Source of the DNA: Trileptium ribeirensis
Taxonomy: Eukaryota; Nematoda; Enoplea; Enoplida; Thoracostomopsidae
DNA: 64,000 nt
Direction of reading: 5' to 3'
Assembly (NCBI GenBank): GCA_030248225.1
Contig: JASANE010003602.1
Span: 1-64,000 of the forward strand
Within the stretch, counting starts at the first letter, position 1, and each line of letters opens with the position of its first letter. Made by a program: the position numbers and the translations under genes. This document shows positions 31,087 through 42,195 of the stretch, one piece after another. The notes beneath the pieces were generated by a model, which did no database searches, was not told the DNA's origin, and saw only the letters and a list, made by a program, of their open reading frames with translations.

Positions 31087-31722
31087 CTACTTTTCTCTTT
31101 CAAGACGTAGTCCGTGTGCAGAAATACGCTCAAAAACCTGGCACAAATGCCTAAGATGCTGAGTAGCATCTCCGCTCGCAATCAACACATCATCCAAATA
31201 TGCCAGCGCAAAGGGGCAGTCCCTTAAAACAGTATCCATCAGCCTTTGAACTGTTTTCCCCACCTTACGCAAACCAAAGGGCATTCTTCGGTATATAAAA
31301 AGTCCAAAATAAGTAGTTATCGCTGTCTTGGCTTGATCCTCAACAGCGACTGGTATCTGATGACATGCTGATACCAAGTCAATTTTAGAAAAAACCTGGC
31401 TTCTGCCCAGACGATTTGTGAGTACGCCAATGTTTGGCATTGGATAACGATCCGGTATCGTTATCTCGTTTAATTGGCGATAATCCCCACAAGGTCGCCA
31501 AGGATTTACGTTATCGGCGTTTGCTACCATGTGAAGTGGGGATGCCCATGACGACTCCCCCCGATTACAACGCCTCTTCTCTGGAGAGAAAAAAACGTCC
31601 CTATGCTCAAAACTAACCTGATTAGTGTCTGAGTTCATGAACGCCCCAACGTCCTTGCTTCCAGACGCCGGTTGAACCAAACGACAATTTCGGCAGTCTA
31701 CGTATAAATTGTGGCTGCTCAA
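31087..31722 (-). pseudogene. Reverse transcriptase, partial
   Basis: 211 codons: PRCGDYR-like block (RPCGDYRQLN), [37 protein letters not shown] and the catalytic AYLDD. YLDD matches the other Gypsy copy in the window. Upstream of residue 60 the N-terminal part is out of register with the family, and downstream the frame breaks before the connection domain. Confidence 0.87.
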
Positions 31723-31807
31723 AAATCAAACCCAAGTATGGGCTGTGCAACATCAGCAATGATAAAATCCCATGAATACTGACCAGGTAAGTAGGGAATG
31801 CTAAAAT

Positions 31808-32062
31808 TCACCGTTCTTGTTCCAAAAGTCCATACGGGCGTACCGTTGGCCGCGTAAAATGTCTTATCCGCGTGACATGACAGTGGTTTGTCCGACAAGC
31901 TCTTGGGCAGAAAAACCTTTTTACGCTACCAGTGTCCGCCAAAATATTACCAATTTCTGGAACAGCGATATTTATTGTGTGCACTCCGGTCCCTGTCGCT
32001 CCGGAACCGGAGAACACCCGTTTCCCTGATTCTTTACGATCCAACCGCACGGTTGTTTGCAC
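31808..32062 (-). pseudogene. Aspartic protease fragment with DTG
   Basis: The frame contains INIAVPEIGNILADTGS, a retroviral-type protease active site (D-T-G; the 22-26 kb element has D-S-G). The frame is lost soon after. A second, nearly identical copy of this active-site region lies at 32808-33008 because of the internal duplication. Confidence 0.75.
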
Positions 32063-33773
32063 TTTAAAGCACGCGGGCCAAATCTCTCATGATAAAAGCA
32101 AAGCTGTCTGTTGTTGTTCCATAGTGGCCGTGAACTCTGATCTGCTATGATTAAATTTTCTCACAGCATTCGACCGCGCACGACCATTCCAAAATTTACC
32201 TTTAAAAGGCACTCGTGACCGACCAGACTGAACCAAAGAATTGCCTTGTGCCGTGAGCTGCTCTATAGCTTTCTCAAAGTGATCATTTGTACGCGACTGA
32301 GAAACCGCCGCCGCCATGAACTCGCTCGGTAACTGTTCTATAATCTCATCCGCCAGATCAGCCAACTTTTCTGTCGGACTGTCCTCCATCACCGTCAGCG
32401 CAACGCGCACACGCTCCGGAAGTATCTCCAAAAAACGAAGTTTTACAAGTTCTGTGTTTTCTGGCGCCTTCCGTTGGAGGTGTCGCAAAGCTACCGAAAG
32501 CTTCCGATCTGCTAGAGTTAGCTTGCTAAGCAACTCCCGCAACTGCATTTCTTGACTTTGCCCCGAAAACATCAAAACACAATTTTTGATTGCATCATAA
32601 CCATCAGTGGTGTTGGCGCCGGTATCAATCAGAATGTTGGTAGGTAACGCGTTCAATAACGCATTGCGCCGCTGAGCGTCTGAGAGACCTTCCAACAGCG
32701 GCTCGATTTGAGCAAACCAAACGTTTGCATCACGACCGTAAAATTCGGGTAGTCGAGGCAATCGTCTACCATCGTCCGCCGGTTGGTTCACCACAGTTGG
32801 CTGTATGTCACTTAAAGAAAAAATGTCTTATCCGCGTGACATGACAGTGGTTTGTCCGACAAGCTCTTGGGCAGAAAAACCTTTTTACGCTACCAGTGTC
32901 CGCCAAAATATTACCAATTTCTGGAACAGCGACATTTATTGTTTGCACTCCGGTCCCTGTCGCTCTGGAACTGGAGAACTCCCGTTTCCCTGATTCTTTA
33001 CGATCCAACTACACGGTTGTTTGCACTTTAAAGCACGCGGGCCAAATCTCGCATGATAAAAGCAAAGCTGTCTGTTGTTGTTCCATCGTGGCCGTGAACT
33101 GGATCTGCTATGATTAAATTTTCTCACAGCATTCGACCGCGCACGACTGTTCCAAAATTTACCTCTCGTGACCGACCAGACTGAACCAAAGAATTGACTT
33201 GTGCCGTGAGCTGCTCTATAGCTTTCTCAAAGTGATCATTTGTACGCGACTGAGAAACCGCCGCCGCCATGGATTCGCTCGGTAACTGTTCTATAATCTC
33301 ATCCGCCAGATCAGCCAACTTTTTTGTCGTACTGTCCTCCATCACCGTCAGCGCAACGCGCACACGCTCCGGAAGTATCTCCAAAAAACGAAGTTTTACA
33401 AGTTCTGTGTTTTCTGGCGCCTTCCGTTGGAGGTGTCGCAAAGCTACCGAAAGCTTCCGATCTGCTAGAGTTAGCTTGCTAAGCAACTCCCGCAACTGCA
33501 TTTCTTGACTTTGCCCCGAAAACATCAAAACACAATTTTTGATTGCATCATAACCATCAGTGGTGTTGGCGCCGGTATCAATCAGAATGTTGGTAGGTAA
33601 CGCGTTCAATAACGCATTGCGCCGCTGAGCGTCTGAGAGACCTTCCAACAGCGGCTCGATTTGAGCAAACCAAACGTTTGCATCACGACCGTAAAATTCG
33701 GGTAGTCGAGGCAATCGTCTACCATCGTCCGCCGGTTGGTTCACCACAGTTGGCTGTATGTCACTTAAAGAAC
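31857..33773. repeat. Tandem duplication of about 960 bp inside gag/pro
   Basis: 31857-32819 and 32820-33773 are near-identical in sequence, each running on the element strand from Gag through the Gag Cys/His motif to the protease active site. The right copy lacks about ten bases present near 32200 and carries a few substitutions. The junction is at cttaaagaaa/aatgtcttatcc. High identity implies a recent event, later than much of the decay of pol. Confidence 0.9.
32087..32794 (-). pseudogene. Gag, second (downstream) copy
   Basis: 235 codons repeating the capsid region of the frame at 33124-33975 (RLPRLPEFYGRDANVWFAQI, then RLRFLEILPERVRVALTVM). It lacks the Gag N terminus, as expected for a tandem duplication product. 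Similar in build to the Gag at 25113-26432. Confidence 0.85.
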
Positions 33774-33975
33774 ACTGGATGACCAGTCTGATTGCACCAA
33801 GTGGAAACTGCACCAATGCGTCTGCAATCAATCTTTTCGTCGCTGGCATCTGAAAATCTAGATCATCTTCACACAAAAATTGCAAAGCCTTCGCAAGACA
33901 GTCACGACTGTACTCAGAATACAGCTTTGTCAAGTCAAAATTCGTCTGGCTTGTTTGACCGCCTTGACTAGCCAT
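33124..33975 (-). CDS. Gag (capsid), first copy
   Basis: 283 codons from an ATG shortly after a degenerate 2A-like site. Contains PEFYGRDANVWFAQIEPLLEG and RLRFLEILPERVRVALTVM, the same blocks as the other Gypsy Gag here. The Cys/His motif (CFYHARFGPRALKCKQPC) lies downstream at 32936-33127 in another frame. Structural protein of the particle. The true start may have been upstream, with Gag released by 2A, before the frame was broken near 34012. Confidence 0.85.
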   Translation of the reverse strand: MASQGGQTSQTNFDLTKLYSEYSRDCLAKALQFLCEDDLDFQMPATKRLIADALVQFPLGAIRLVIQCSLSDIQPTVVNQPADDGRRLPRLPEFYGRDANVWFAQIEPLLEGLSDAQRRNALLNALPTNILIDTGANTTDGYDAIKNCVLMFSGQSQEMQLRELLSKLTLADRKLSVALRHLQRKAPENTELVKLRFLEILPERVRVALTVMEDSTTKKLADLADEIIEQLPSESMAAAVSQSRTNDHFEKAIEQLTAQVNSLVQSGRSREVNFGTVVRGRML

Positions 33976-34118
33976 GGCGGCAGCAAGCGAGTCACTGCCT
34001 CTCGGACTTGGTTAGGCTCAATACCTGCAATCAGAAGCAAAATGTGGAGTTGGGTTGCATGCCGAGCGCTAAGTACATTTTTATTCCTCACAGAACCATG
34101 CGTATAAGCTGTTTGCAT
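33930..34118 (-). pseudogene. Degenerate 2A-like site in front of Gag
   Basis: The frame encodes RHATQLHILLLIAGIEPNQ, which parallels the hydrophobic lead-in and core of the intact 2A at 34923-34946 (SHATALRLLLLFAG then DVESNPGP). Here the terminal NPGP is not formed: after N the frame reads Q-V-R and drifts out of the Gag frame. A single-base lesion at about 34012 would explain both losses. I describe the break only. Confidence 0.65.
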
Positions 34119-34123
34119 AGCAC

Positions 34124-34309
34124 TTACTCCTGCAGATTCAAGTGCTCCCGCTTGCTCAAAAAAACAAAAAACATACTAGATAACACAAACACCAGTGCAT
34201 AAAACAAAATTTTACCACACAATTTCTGTTGGCTACATCCAACAGAAGACTTCACGTCTGGCAATATGCTCGTCTTTGCCGCTTTAGACGATATTGCACG
34301 CCTTGACAT
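34124..34309 (-). CDS. Small frame with one transmembrane segment
   Basis: 61 codons, hydrophobic segment ILFYALVFVLSSMFFVFL near the C terminus flanked by basic residues. It is in frame with the basic linker that follows the IMPACT domain, separated by one TGA (about 34325). It was probably the C-terminal part of the IMPACT-containing protein or of the segment preceding Gag. No family recognised. Confidence 0.55.
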   Translation of the reverse strand: MSRRAISSKAAKTSILPDVKSSVGCSQQKLCGKILFYALVFVLSSMFFVFLSKREHLNLQE

Positions 34310-34324
34310 AGATCCAGTTGCAGC

Positions 34325-35072
34325 TCAACGGCTCGTACATGTAGACATGTAACCAAACTCGTTTCCGTCCATCTGCTTCTGATCTTTAACAGTCACAGTT
34401 GCCTCCTGACGCAACGCCGGAACTTTATCTTTTATCGAAGGAACAAGTTCTTTTTCCATCTTCACCTGCCTTCCGCGCATTCGCCGTTTACGCGGAACAA
34501 TTACAGAATCGCTTACACTTGCGTTGCACCGACCGGTGGCGTTAAGAATATCGCGCGCCATCGCGCAAATGATTCTAAAACGGTGTGACTAAGATGAACC
34601 CGCCATACCATCGTGTTGCAATTACAATAACATTTATCGCCATTAGTTCCATAGCGCTTAACAAACGCCGCCCTGCGCCAAATTCACCATCGTCACGACA
34701 GTGTGAGTTCAAAACCGCGCCGTTGCGAATACGATAAGCAAAAATATTATGTGTAGCGGATGCGACCTTACGATTAGATTCCACTAAAGATTGTAAAATT
34801 TCCTGTACGTCCTCCGTCGAAAATACATCCGCCACATGAGCCTGAAAAGTGCTTTTCTTGTAACTGTACGGTTGACCAGAATGAAACAAAGATTTAGAAC
34901 AGTTCACATCAAGACCTACATTCGGGCCCGGATTAGACTCAACGTCGCCTGCAAACAACAACAGTAGCCTTAGCGCCGTTGCATGAGAAACACCCAACCT
35001 ACCAAGAGTGAAAATATGAAATTTTAGTCCTTTTTTCCTTTGCGCAAAATGAGGGAAGCGTGCGTTTGGCAT
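34325..35072 (-). CDS. 2A peptide followed by IMPACT/Yih1-type (UPF0029) domain
   Basis: The frame at 34575-35072 has a canonical 2A: LLLLFAGDVESNPGP, with DVESNPGP at residues 43-50 (34923-34946). After about 20 residues comes an IMPACT domain (71-158): STFQAHVADVFS, KVASATHNIFAYRI, CRDDGEFGAGRRLL, ATRWYGG. A frame change at about 34590-34605 follows; the domain end (HRFRIICAMARDIL) and a basic tail (PRKRRMRGRQ) continue in the frame 34325-34561. Known family members (yeast Yih1, animal IMPACT) bind GCN1 and reduce activation of the eIF2-alpha kinase GCN2. The position between LTR and Gag on the element strand shows it belongs to the retrotransposon. The intact-looking core with one frameshift suggests it was coding until recently. 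I know of no retroelement described with this domain. Confidence 0.88.
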
Positions 35073-35646
35073 AACTCAGTGTGCACATACAAAAGTTGAG
35101 TGCGTGTAAGACTCAAAAAACCCACAATTGCAAAGAATCCCGCGACCAAATACGGACACATAAGTAAATCAATACAACGAGGACACTCAAATTTACTTTT
35201 TGCTGAGATTTTTTCAGTCGTCGCGAAGCATATCGCTTGCCCCAGAGCGGAGATTCGTTTGCCACACCATTCGTTTTGCGCTTCTTGACTGCCGTCCTGC
35301 CAACCAGGTGCCAACGTTGAATTGAAATCGACATTGTAATGTCGACAACCGACATCGCCAAAACCACAATTAAAACGAACATGATTGCACGACTGATGTC
35401 ACGGACGGTGGGATATCGCTTTTCAGTCATTGAACACCCCCATGCGCCAGTATGGCCAACCGATAAGTTTCTCGCGGCATTCGCCGAGAGATACGTTGAA
35501 TTAAACGTGTGGCCAACGGACAAAGAAACATCCGGACATCTTGGTAAAACATTGCCGACGTCGAGTTCACCAATGTTGCTTTTATTAGTATTCGCAGCAA
35601 TCACGAATATAACAAAAGCCGTTCGACCAAACATAGCTGAATGCAA
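35024..35646 (-). pseudogene. Hydrophobic leader frames upstream of the 2A site
   Basis: Two overlapping frames. 35113-35646 has hydrophobic segments AIMFVLIVVLAMSVVDITM and LSVLVVLIYLCVRI; 35024-35314 has YLVAGFFAIVGFLSLTRT. Together with the 2A frame starting at 35072 they suggest a membrane leader protein released from the IMPACT protein by 2A, now broken by frame changes. The first frame starts inside the LTR and passes through the PBS, so its real start is uncertain. Confidence 0.5.
35555..35572 (-). other. Primer-binding site
   Basis: On the element strand TGGTGAACTCGACGTCGG, one T after the LTR end GCAACA. TGG pairs with the CCA end of a tRNA; the tRNA species was not identified. Confidence 0.8.
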
Positions 35647-36071
35647 TTGTCAAACTACTATGATAGACTATAGTGTGTAGTTGCAGGGCTAAACTGCGGT
35701 AGTTGCTGTTTGCATCAATGTGATGGCAGTGACGTTTTATTAACAAGTTTACCGGCTACCACGAAACAACGTTTATTTGATAACAAATATTTTATTAGCT
35801 GAGAGTTAACAATAACTAACTTAATGACCATAAAGCATGTAACAATTAGAATCAGATACAAGTATATAACTAATATAAGTCACAAACTTATGACTTTACG
35901 AAACTGTACAACTTCAACTAATAGCAACAGTTCAACGAACAAGTGAACAAGGCAATAGCAGTAGCAGTTCAAAACGTTATATATAGTAGCTACCAAGCTA
36001 CTAGAAGTTACTACCAATATGCAAATGACCTACCTACGCAGCTGTTCACGCTCAATTTAGCTAGCCCAACA
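35574..36071 (-). repeat. 5-prime LTR of the IMPACT/PWWP element
   Basis: 498 bp, TGTTGGGC...GCAACA. Contains ATGCAAAT (plus strand 36019-36026) and TATATATAA on the element strand near 35978-35987, the likely promoter. Followed outward by AATT. Confidence 0.92.
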
Positions 36072-38075
36072 AATTGAACACAGTATAATATGATTCAAGA
36101 TTTCTATGTCATGCCGGTCGTATGTAGTTAAGCTGGGAAACGATTCAAAAGTAGTGCTTCGCTCGATAAAACAGCATTTCTAATTAATCCAGCCAATTTT
36201 ATAATGGGGTTGAAAATGGTAATTTTTTGGTTATAAAGGATGCTGTGGAAAGTGTCACTTTAGAGGGCTATTTTCGTAAAAGAATGTCAACTGATAGGCA
36301 ACAACCCAAGTATTCAGCCTCATCGGTCTTAAACAACCTTGTTTGTTAAAACACTAGTCTAATCGCTCGCTCTACAAAACCAAACCAGTGATGCTATATT
36401 GGGGGAAAATTCAACTGCTGCATTCCGTGCTGAAAATGTGATTGAAGAAAATATGGTTTGGACGATTACGCTAATACTAGCAAAGAAGTGTAAAACACAA
36501 GTATTATTTTTTCAAACAGCAAACAGAGTTGAATAATGTAGCTTACTTCCTAATCATTATCTTTTTAAACCAAAGGGTTTTTATACAATCTTGAACATTA
36601 TTTTGCTCTAGAAACAAATTGAGCCTAGATCGATGCGGTGCAGGTATGATTACACGAAACCACTATGCTTGGCATCTATTGTGCAGCTCCTTAATGAACC
36701 TCGCAAAGCAAACGAATAACAATGAACATGCAAATGCACGCCAAATAGCAAATGCGGCAGCCAGCTTGCTACGCAACGTACACTGTGACAAACGTGTCGG
36801 TTTACGAACGCAAGAGTTAATATAATAAAAGTCTTAGTTTTGATTAAACCTTTCCTTCTTAAACCGAAGCATACTTTGTGCAATCTTGTCATTTGCTCCA
36901 ACAACGCATTGAATCATCCCGCTCGGGTGCAAGTGTGGTACACGAAACACTATGATGTTTAAAAGCTGTTGCTCGACTTCATAGGAACCTCACGAAGTTA
37001 ACAAATCATAACGCACGCGCAAACCCACGCTGGACAAACTGGGCAGTCAACTCGATACGCAAAGCACGCTGTGACAAATGTGCCAATTGACAAATGAAAC
37101 GCCTAAAACACAAAAATATACCAGCAGCTTGCTCAGCAAACATTGTATAAAGCATTATATTAAATTGTTCATGGCAGACTATAATTCAACGAGCACTCAG
37201 AGGTATGTAGAAATGTTTGTTTTCTATGTTCCGTGTATTTATTTTTACTCTGATATGAGGCAAACCTTCTGTGAAACAATTCTTTTGAATACACGAGTTG
37301 GATCCCTTATAGTTAATTTTCCAGTGGCATCCATCCGTCGCCCTAGTTAGGTATTGAAAACTCGTTAGTCGCTGTAACGTAAACCCAAAATCAAGAGAAT
37401 GCATAAGAAGTTCCGTACGTTACAATGTTGCTGGGTTTGGTTTACGCCCTACCCCGTCATAGCTGGGGTGTCGAAAGACATTGTGAGAGTAGGTTTAACT
37501 GGATTTGTGGCATGTATGCTAAATTAGTCCATGTGCAAACTACAAACCGCGATACCACGAACTTAAAAGTGGGATATGGGGTTGACACACAGTATAAATG
37601 TGCAAGAGAACCCTAATCGCTGATTCATAAAACGGTGGATGGAACCTTTAGACGGAACCTGTAACCTAAAACTTGCACCCTTATCTCTGTATTTACACCT
37701 CCGGCTGGGGATGGATACGTCTAAGCTCCAGTTTTATGGTGCGCTGGTTCGTAACCCTAGTTTTATGCGGCCTTCTAGATCAAGTACCAGATTTGTGGGC
37801 ATACACATCGGAACCTTTTTTGTGGGATGAGCATTAGACCCTCAATTTTGGTGGAATATCAGTACCACCGACGTCAGTTCTCCAAAAAAGTTTATATGCT
37901 ATCAATACTGTAGCTGTACCGCGAATGGAAATCACATACTTTTGTCCTACACAATCTTGGTGGACATTGACGAAAAATTATCCCCAGGTGCAAGATCGTG
38001 GAATTCCCGGTGGTTTCTTCCTTGTTCGAGCTTAATCGTTCGCGCAAGAGGGGAACAGCTGTCGCACCCTAATTA
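36072..38075. other. Accessory DNA, no gene recognised
   Basis: Two diverged copies of a dispersed segment (about 36640-36760 and 36920-37030; cgaaac.actatg, aacctc.c.aag, aacaaat.ataac) related to the duplication in GPCR intron 3. Short frames (for example 37078-37350 and 37425-37616) have no recognisable domain. Confidence 0.5.
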
Positions 38076-38585
38076 TGCGGCGTTCACGTTATAATGTCCC
38101 CAACGTTTGGAACCTATGTACCCCACACAGTGTCATACACACTGTTGACAACAGGGTGTCTTAGACACCCCCATGTTTTTAATAAATTTTTTCAACGGTA
38201 GCTAGTTACGCGTATTACCACTTGCCGACAGTGTCAGGCACACCGTGTCTTCTGGCAGTTTTATTGACACTGTTCGGAATTATTTGAGCAATGTTCATAT
38301 AGGCTAGATACAAATATCGAGAATTTAGGAAAAACTCCACAGGACAGTTGACTAATAAACCGCATTCGCTACAGACGGTGTCCGTTATAGTTAATTCGCG
38401 CCAAATTGGTAGCTAAGGATGTGTACGACACTGTCTAGAAAAAATTTAGTAGCTAAGGGTGTGTCGTACACCCTCGGCATTTGATTTACAGTATGGGTGT
38501 CACCCTGACTGTCTATACGGTAGGGTCGCGACTAGAGGGGGTCAAAAGTTCCAAACAGCGGGGACATTATAACGTGAACGCCGCA
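38076..38585. mobile_element. Harbinger-like MITE 1, TTA target duplication
   Basis: 510 bp with perfect 26-bp terminal inverted repeats (tgcggcgttcacgttataat then gtcccc) and a TTA duplication at 38073-38075 and 38586-38588. 3-bp TWA target duplications are typical of PIF/Harbinger transposons. No transposase inside. The interior is enriched in gtgtc/gacac short inverted motifs. Confidence 0.88.
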
Positions 38586-39602
38586 TTACGCCGGTGCTAA
38601 TTGTTATTACCTGTGAAATATCGTCAAACCTAGGGAATGGTTTAGCTTAGGAGGCTGTAGACGAGCTCATTAGGAAGTCCGGCCTTGCTTATTGTCGGTG
38701 CAAGCGGTCCACACGTATCTAGCACAAGAGGTCCCGCGAGGTGGAGTTAACAAAATCGTTCACACGTAGTAAGGGTAGCTCATCTTTACCTCATTTCAAA
38801 ACAGATATTTTGACAAGTAACCAGGCATTTTACAAGTAACGCAACTGCAACCGGTTTTGACGGATCGTGCTCTTTTGTCTAAGTTAACACCATAATGGGA
38901 TTCACCGGAGTGAAAGCAAAACTGCTTAATTTGTATCGAAACTTCAGTTATGGTATTTTATATGCAATTGTTTAATATAGAAATTATAAATAGTTGTTTT
39001 AATATTTGATCTATGGGTGGGTTCAAATGATCTTGTACTACAATCTCAGATCAGAAGCGGCGACCAACCGGAGATGCAAGACCAGTGGTAGATAATGCCA
39101 CTGCGCCATTCGACGCTATGTAATTATCTTCGGATTGAATAATGCGAAGATTGGAATTGCAACAGTCATAAAGCGTGCAATATACATAAGTTAAGTTTGT
39201 AGCTTCTTATGATGGTGTTTCTAGTGAGAATTTACCAGGCTGTTGACTATAACATCTGTATTTGTCAATTCAAGATCTATATGATTTAGGTGTTTAAGCC
39301 TGTAGTCACAGAGGATTTTCAATTCAGTTTGCTGAGGTATATCACTTATACGTTCCAAAAATTGTGAAAACATTCAATTCTCTCGGGGCATCGGATTATC
39401 AATAAGACCACCTTCACGCAGGATATAATATATAAAATATAGGAATTTTGATTGTGCATATATAGCCGAGTGGTTGTCGTATGGCATAAATAATGCAGAG
39501 TAGGTGAGTACAAGACCCACAGAAAACGATGGGTGTTTAGTGGATTTAAGTTTTTTTTAAAACATTTACGTAAAAATTGTTAAATGTTTCTTCCTCGCCT
39601 TA
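38586..39602. other. Stretch between MITEs with two tRNA-like fragments
   Basis: No coding gene seen. The minus strand at about 39060-39120 has an A-box-like tggcgcagtgg and a damaged B box. The plus strand at about 39465-39515 has agccgagtggttgtcg, like the D arm of Ser/Leu-type tRNAs. Neither folds as a full tRNA by eye; they may be old SINE heads. Confidence 0.35.
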
Positions 39603-40025
39603 TGCAACGTTTACGTTATAAAGGACCCCCATGTGAAAGTTTTGTCCACCCTGAGTATCTCTACAACCATCAAATATATGGTGTCTTGTACACTATTGTG
39701 TTCCTTATTGTATTTTCAGATAGTATGCATAGGTATTGTAGTGTCGATAATAGTATGATGTAGACTACTCCATAAAATTTATATGTTGTTAGCTACACCA
39801 TGCTGTTATTTGCACGCCTTATACAATGTATTTGTGGATGGTGTCCTTGACACCGTCTGTAATAAACAATAGGTAGATTTAGCCACTATATTATTAAGTT
39901 GATGGTGTACACCATCTGTTGCATTATATAGTGTAGGTATATAATGTATACCACTGGGTGGTTTGGTCTAGACAATTTGGAGACAAAACTTTCAGATGGG
40001 GGTCCTTTCTAACATGAACGCCGCA
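39603..40025. mobile_element. Harbinger-like MITE 2, TTA target duplication
   Basis: 423 bp, flanked by TTA (39600-39602 and 40026-40028). The inverted ends of about 45 bp are imperfect: tgcaacgtttacgttataaa on the left, and the reverse of tgcggcgttcatgttagaaa on the right, then aggacccccat and gaaagttttgtc on both. Related to MITE 1 at the outer 15-20 bases. Confidence 0.85.
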
Positions 40026-40850
40026 TTACTACGTATTCACACATGCTTAAATGTGGCAAGATGGTTCTTCCTCTGAACGTCCCCCCAATTAAATTTTTGT
40101 TTTACTGTTTTACAATAGTTAAGGGTGGCTGTTTTTGTCCGAATCTTGCGCATGCAAAATCACTTGTCACAGAAATTTTTGTACATTATTTTTTTATGTT
40201 TATATAATTCATGCTTACTAAAAAGTGCTGTGACACTTTTTCTTTAGAAAACAACTTTCGAACCTGCGAAATAATTTAGTCGAAACTTATGTAGAGTTCA
40301 CATTAATTTGTTTGCATCGACTACACACTGTACGGAAGTTGACGTGCCAAATGCACCAAATTGTTGATACTGCATCCAAGTCATTCGCTGTTTGTAGACA
40401 ACGGCACGCCACCATCTACAAACAGGTGCAAGTAGCATGCCACCATCTACAAATTGGTGCAACTGGTATTACACCACCTGCAAATGTATGTAACTGATGT
40501 ACCATTATCTTGAAATTGGCGTAACTATCGTGTCATACTGTACAAAAAACGTTGGGACTAAAATGTTCAAATTCTTATGTCTTATTCGCTAAATTAATTT
40601 GCTGGATACCGAGGTAAACCACGGTCCGAATAGCTTTATTAGGATTATCAGCTAATGGCAAGTATATTATTAGTAATACAGTGTAGAGGAACTACAGTTT
40701 GCTGTCCTTACCGATATATCGAACCCGATATCTACACAAAACCAAAACGAAGCTTGTCAGCGAAACCTGTAGCTTTGTAGCAACAAGTTGATCAGTTGGA
40801 TATTAGTTTTATTGGTAATAACTGCGTGGTAAACTCTTTAATATTGAAAT
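40026..40850. other. Spacer, no gene
   Basis: At 40400-40500 a short motif (gccaccatctacaaa.aggtgcaa) occurs three to four times with divergence. Otherwise nothing recognisable. Confidence 0.5.
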
Positions 40851-40854
40851 TTTA

Positions 40855-42195
40855 AGAGAGGACGAAACTAGTAGCTCTGTAGCAATTAAAATTTTTTTAG
40901 TTAGACGACGAAACTAGTAGCTCTGTAGCAATTAAAATTTTTTTTAATTAGACGACGAAACTAATAGCTCTGTAGCAATTAAAATTTTTTTAATTAGACG
41001 ACGAAACTAGTAGCTCTGTAGCAATTAAAATTTTTTTAATTGGACGACGAAACTAGTAGCTTTGTAGCAATTAAAATTTTTTTAATTAGACGACGAAACT
41101 AGTATCTTTGTAGCAATTAAAATTTTTTTAATTAGACGACGACACTAATAGCTCTGTAGCAATGAAAATTTTTTTAATTAGGCGACGAAACTAGTAGCTC
41201 TGTAGCAATAAAAATTTTTTTAATTAAACGACGAAACTAGTAGCTCTGTAGCAATAAAAATTTTTTTAATTAGATGACGAAACTAGTAGCTTTGTAGCAA
41301 TTAAAATTTTTTTAATTAGACGACGAAACTAGTAGCTCTGTAGCAATTAAAATTTTTTTAATTAGACGACGAAACTAGTAGCTTTGTAGCAATTAAAATT
41401 TTTTTATTTAGACGACGAAACTAGTAGCTCTGTAGCAATTAAAATTTTTTTTAATTAGACGACGAAACTAATAGCTCTGTAGCAATTAAAATTTTTTATT
41501 TAGACGACGAAACTAGTAGCTCTGTAGCAATTAAAAATTTTTTTTTAATTAGACGACGAAACTAGTAGCTTTGTTGCAATTAAAATTTTTTTAGTTAGAC
41601 GACGAAACTAGTAGCTCTGTAGCAATTAAAATTTTTTAATTAGACGACGAAACTAGTAGCTTTGTAGCAATTAAAATTTTTTTAATTAGACGACGAAACT
41701 AATAGCTCTGTAGCAATTAAAATTTTTTTTAATTAGACGACGAAACTAGTAGCTCTGTAGCAATTAAAAATTTTTTAATTAAACGACGAAACTAGTAGCT
41801 CTGTAGCAACTAAAATTTTTTAATTAGACGACGAAACTAGTAGCTCTGTAGCAATTAAAATTTTTTAATTAGATGACGAAACTAGTAGCTTTGTAGCAAT
41901 TAAAATTTTTTTTAATTAGACGACGAAACTAGTAGCTCTGTAGCAATTAAAATTTTTTTAATTAGACGACGAAACTAGTAGCTCTGTAGCAATTAAAACT
42001 GTTTTAATTAGACGACGAAACTAGTAGCTCTGTAGCAATTAAAACTGTTTTAATTAGACGACGAAACTAGTAGCTCTGTAGCAATTAAAACTGTTTTAAT
42101 TAGACGACGAAACTAATAGCTCTGTAGCAATTAAAACTGTTTTAATTAGACGACGAAACTAATGGCTCTGTAGCAATTAAAATTTTTTAATGAAT
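40855..42195. repeat. 46-bp minisatellite, about 29 units
   Basis: Unit gacgacgaaactagtagctc followed by tgtagcaattaaaatttttt and taatta; the T run varies from 6 to 8. The last five units carry aaaactgttttaatta instead of the T run, a separate subfamily at the right edge. The A/T part can fold back on itself (aattaaaa/tttttaatt). Confidence 0.95.

Larger units (their letters stand above)
28282..36071 (-). mobile_element. Complete but decayed Gypsy LTR retrotransposon with IMPACT and PWWP domains
   Basis: 7790 bp on the minus strand, flanked by a 4-bp target duplication AATT (28278-28281 and 36072-36075). Order 5-prime to 3-prime: LTR (35574-36071), T spacer, PBS, hydrophobic leader frames, 2A, IMPACT domain, basic linker, transmembrane frame, broken 2A-like motif, Gag (partly duplicated), protease, RT, RNase H, integrase, Pol tail, stop, PWWP, purine tract, LTR (28282-28771). 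Many frameshifts and stops are present, so the copy is not autonomous. The LTRs differ slightly (490 versus 498 bp), indicating an insertion of some age. The plus-strand Pol-PWWP fragment at 26505 is a relative. Confidence 0.93.

Noticed and set aside
40855..42195. CRISPR array
   Set aside because: The 46-bp units abut directly with no unique spacers, and the context is eukaryotic; the same holds for the 94, 95 and 104-bp arrays.
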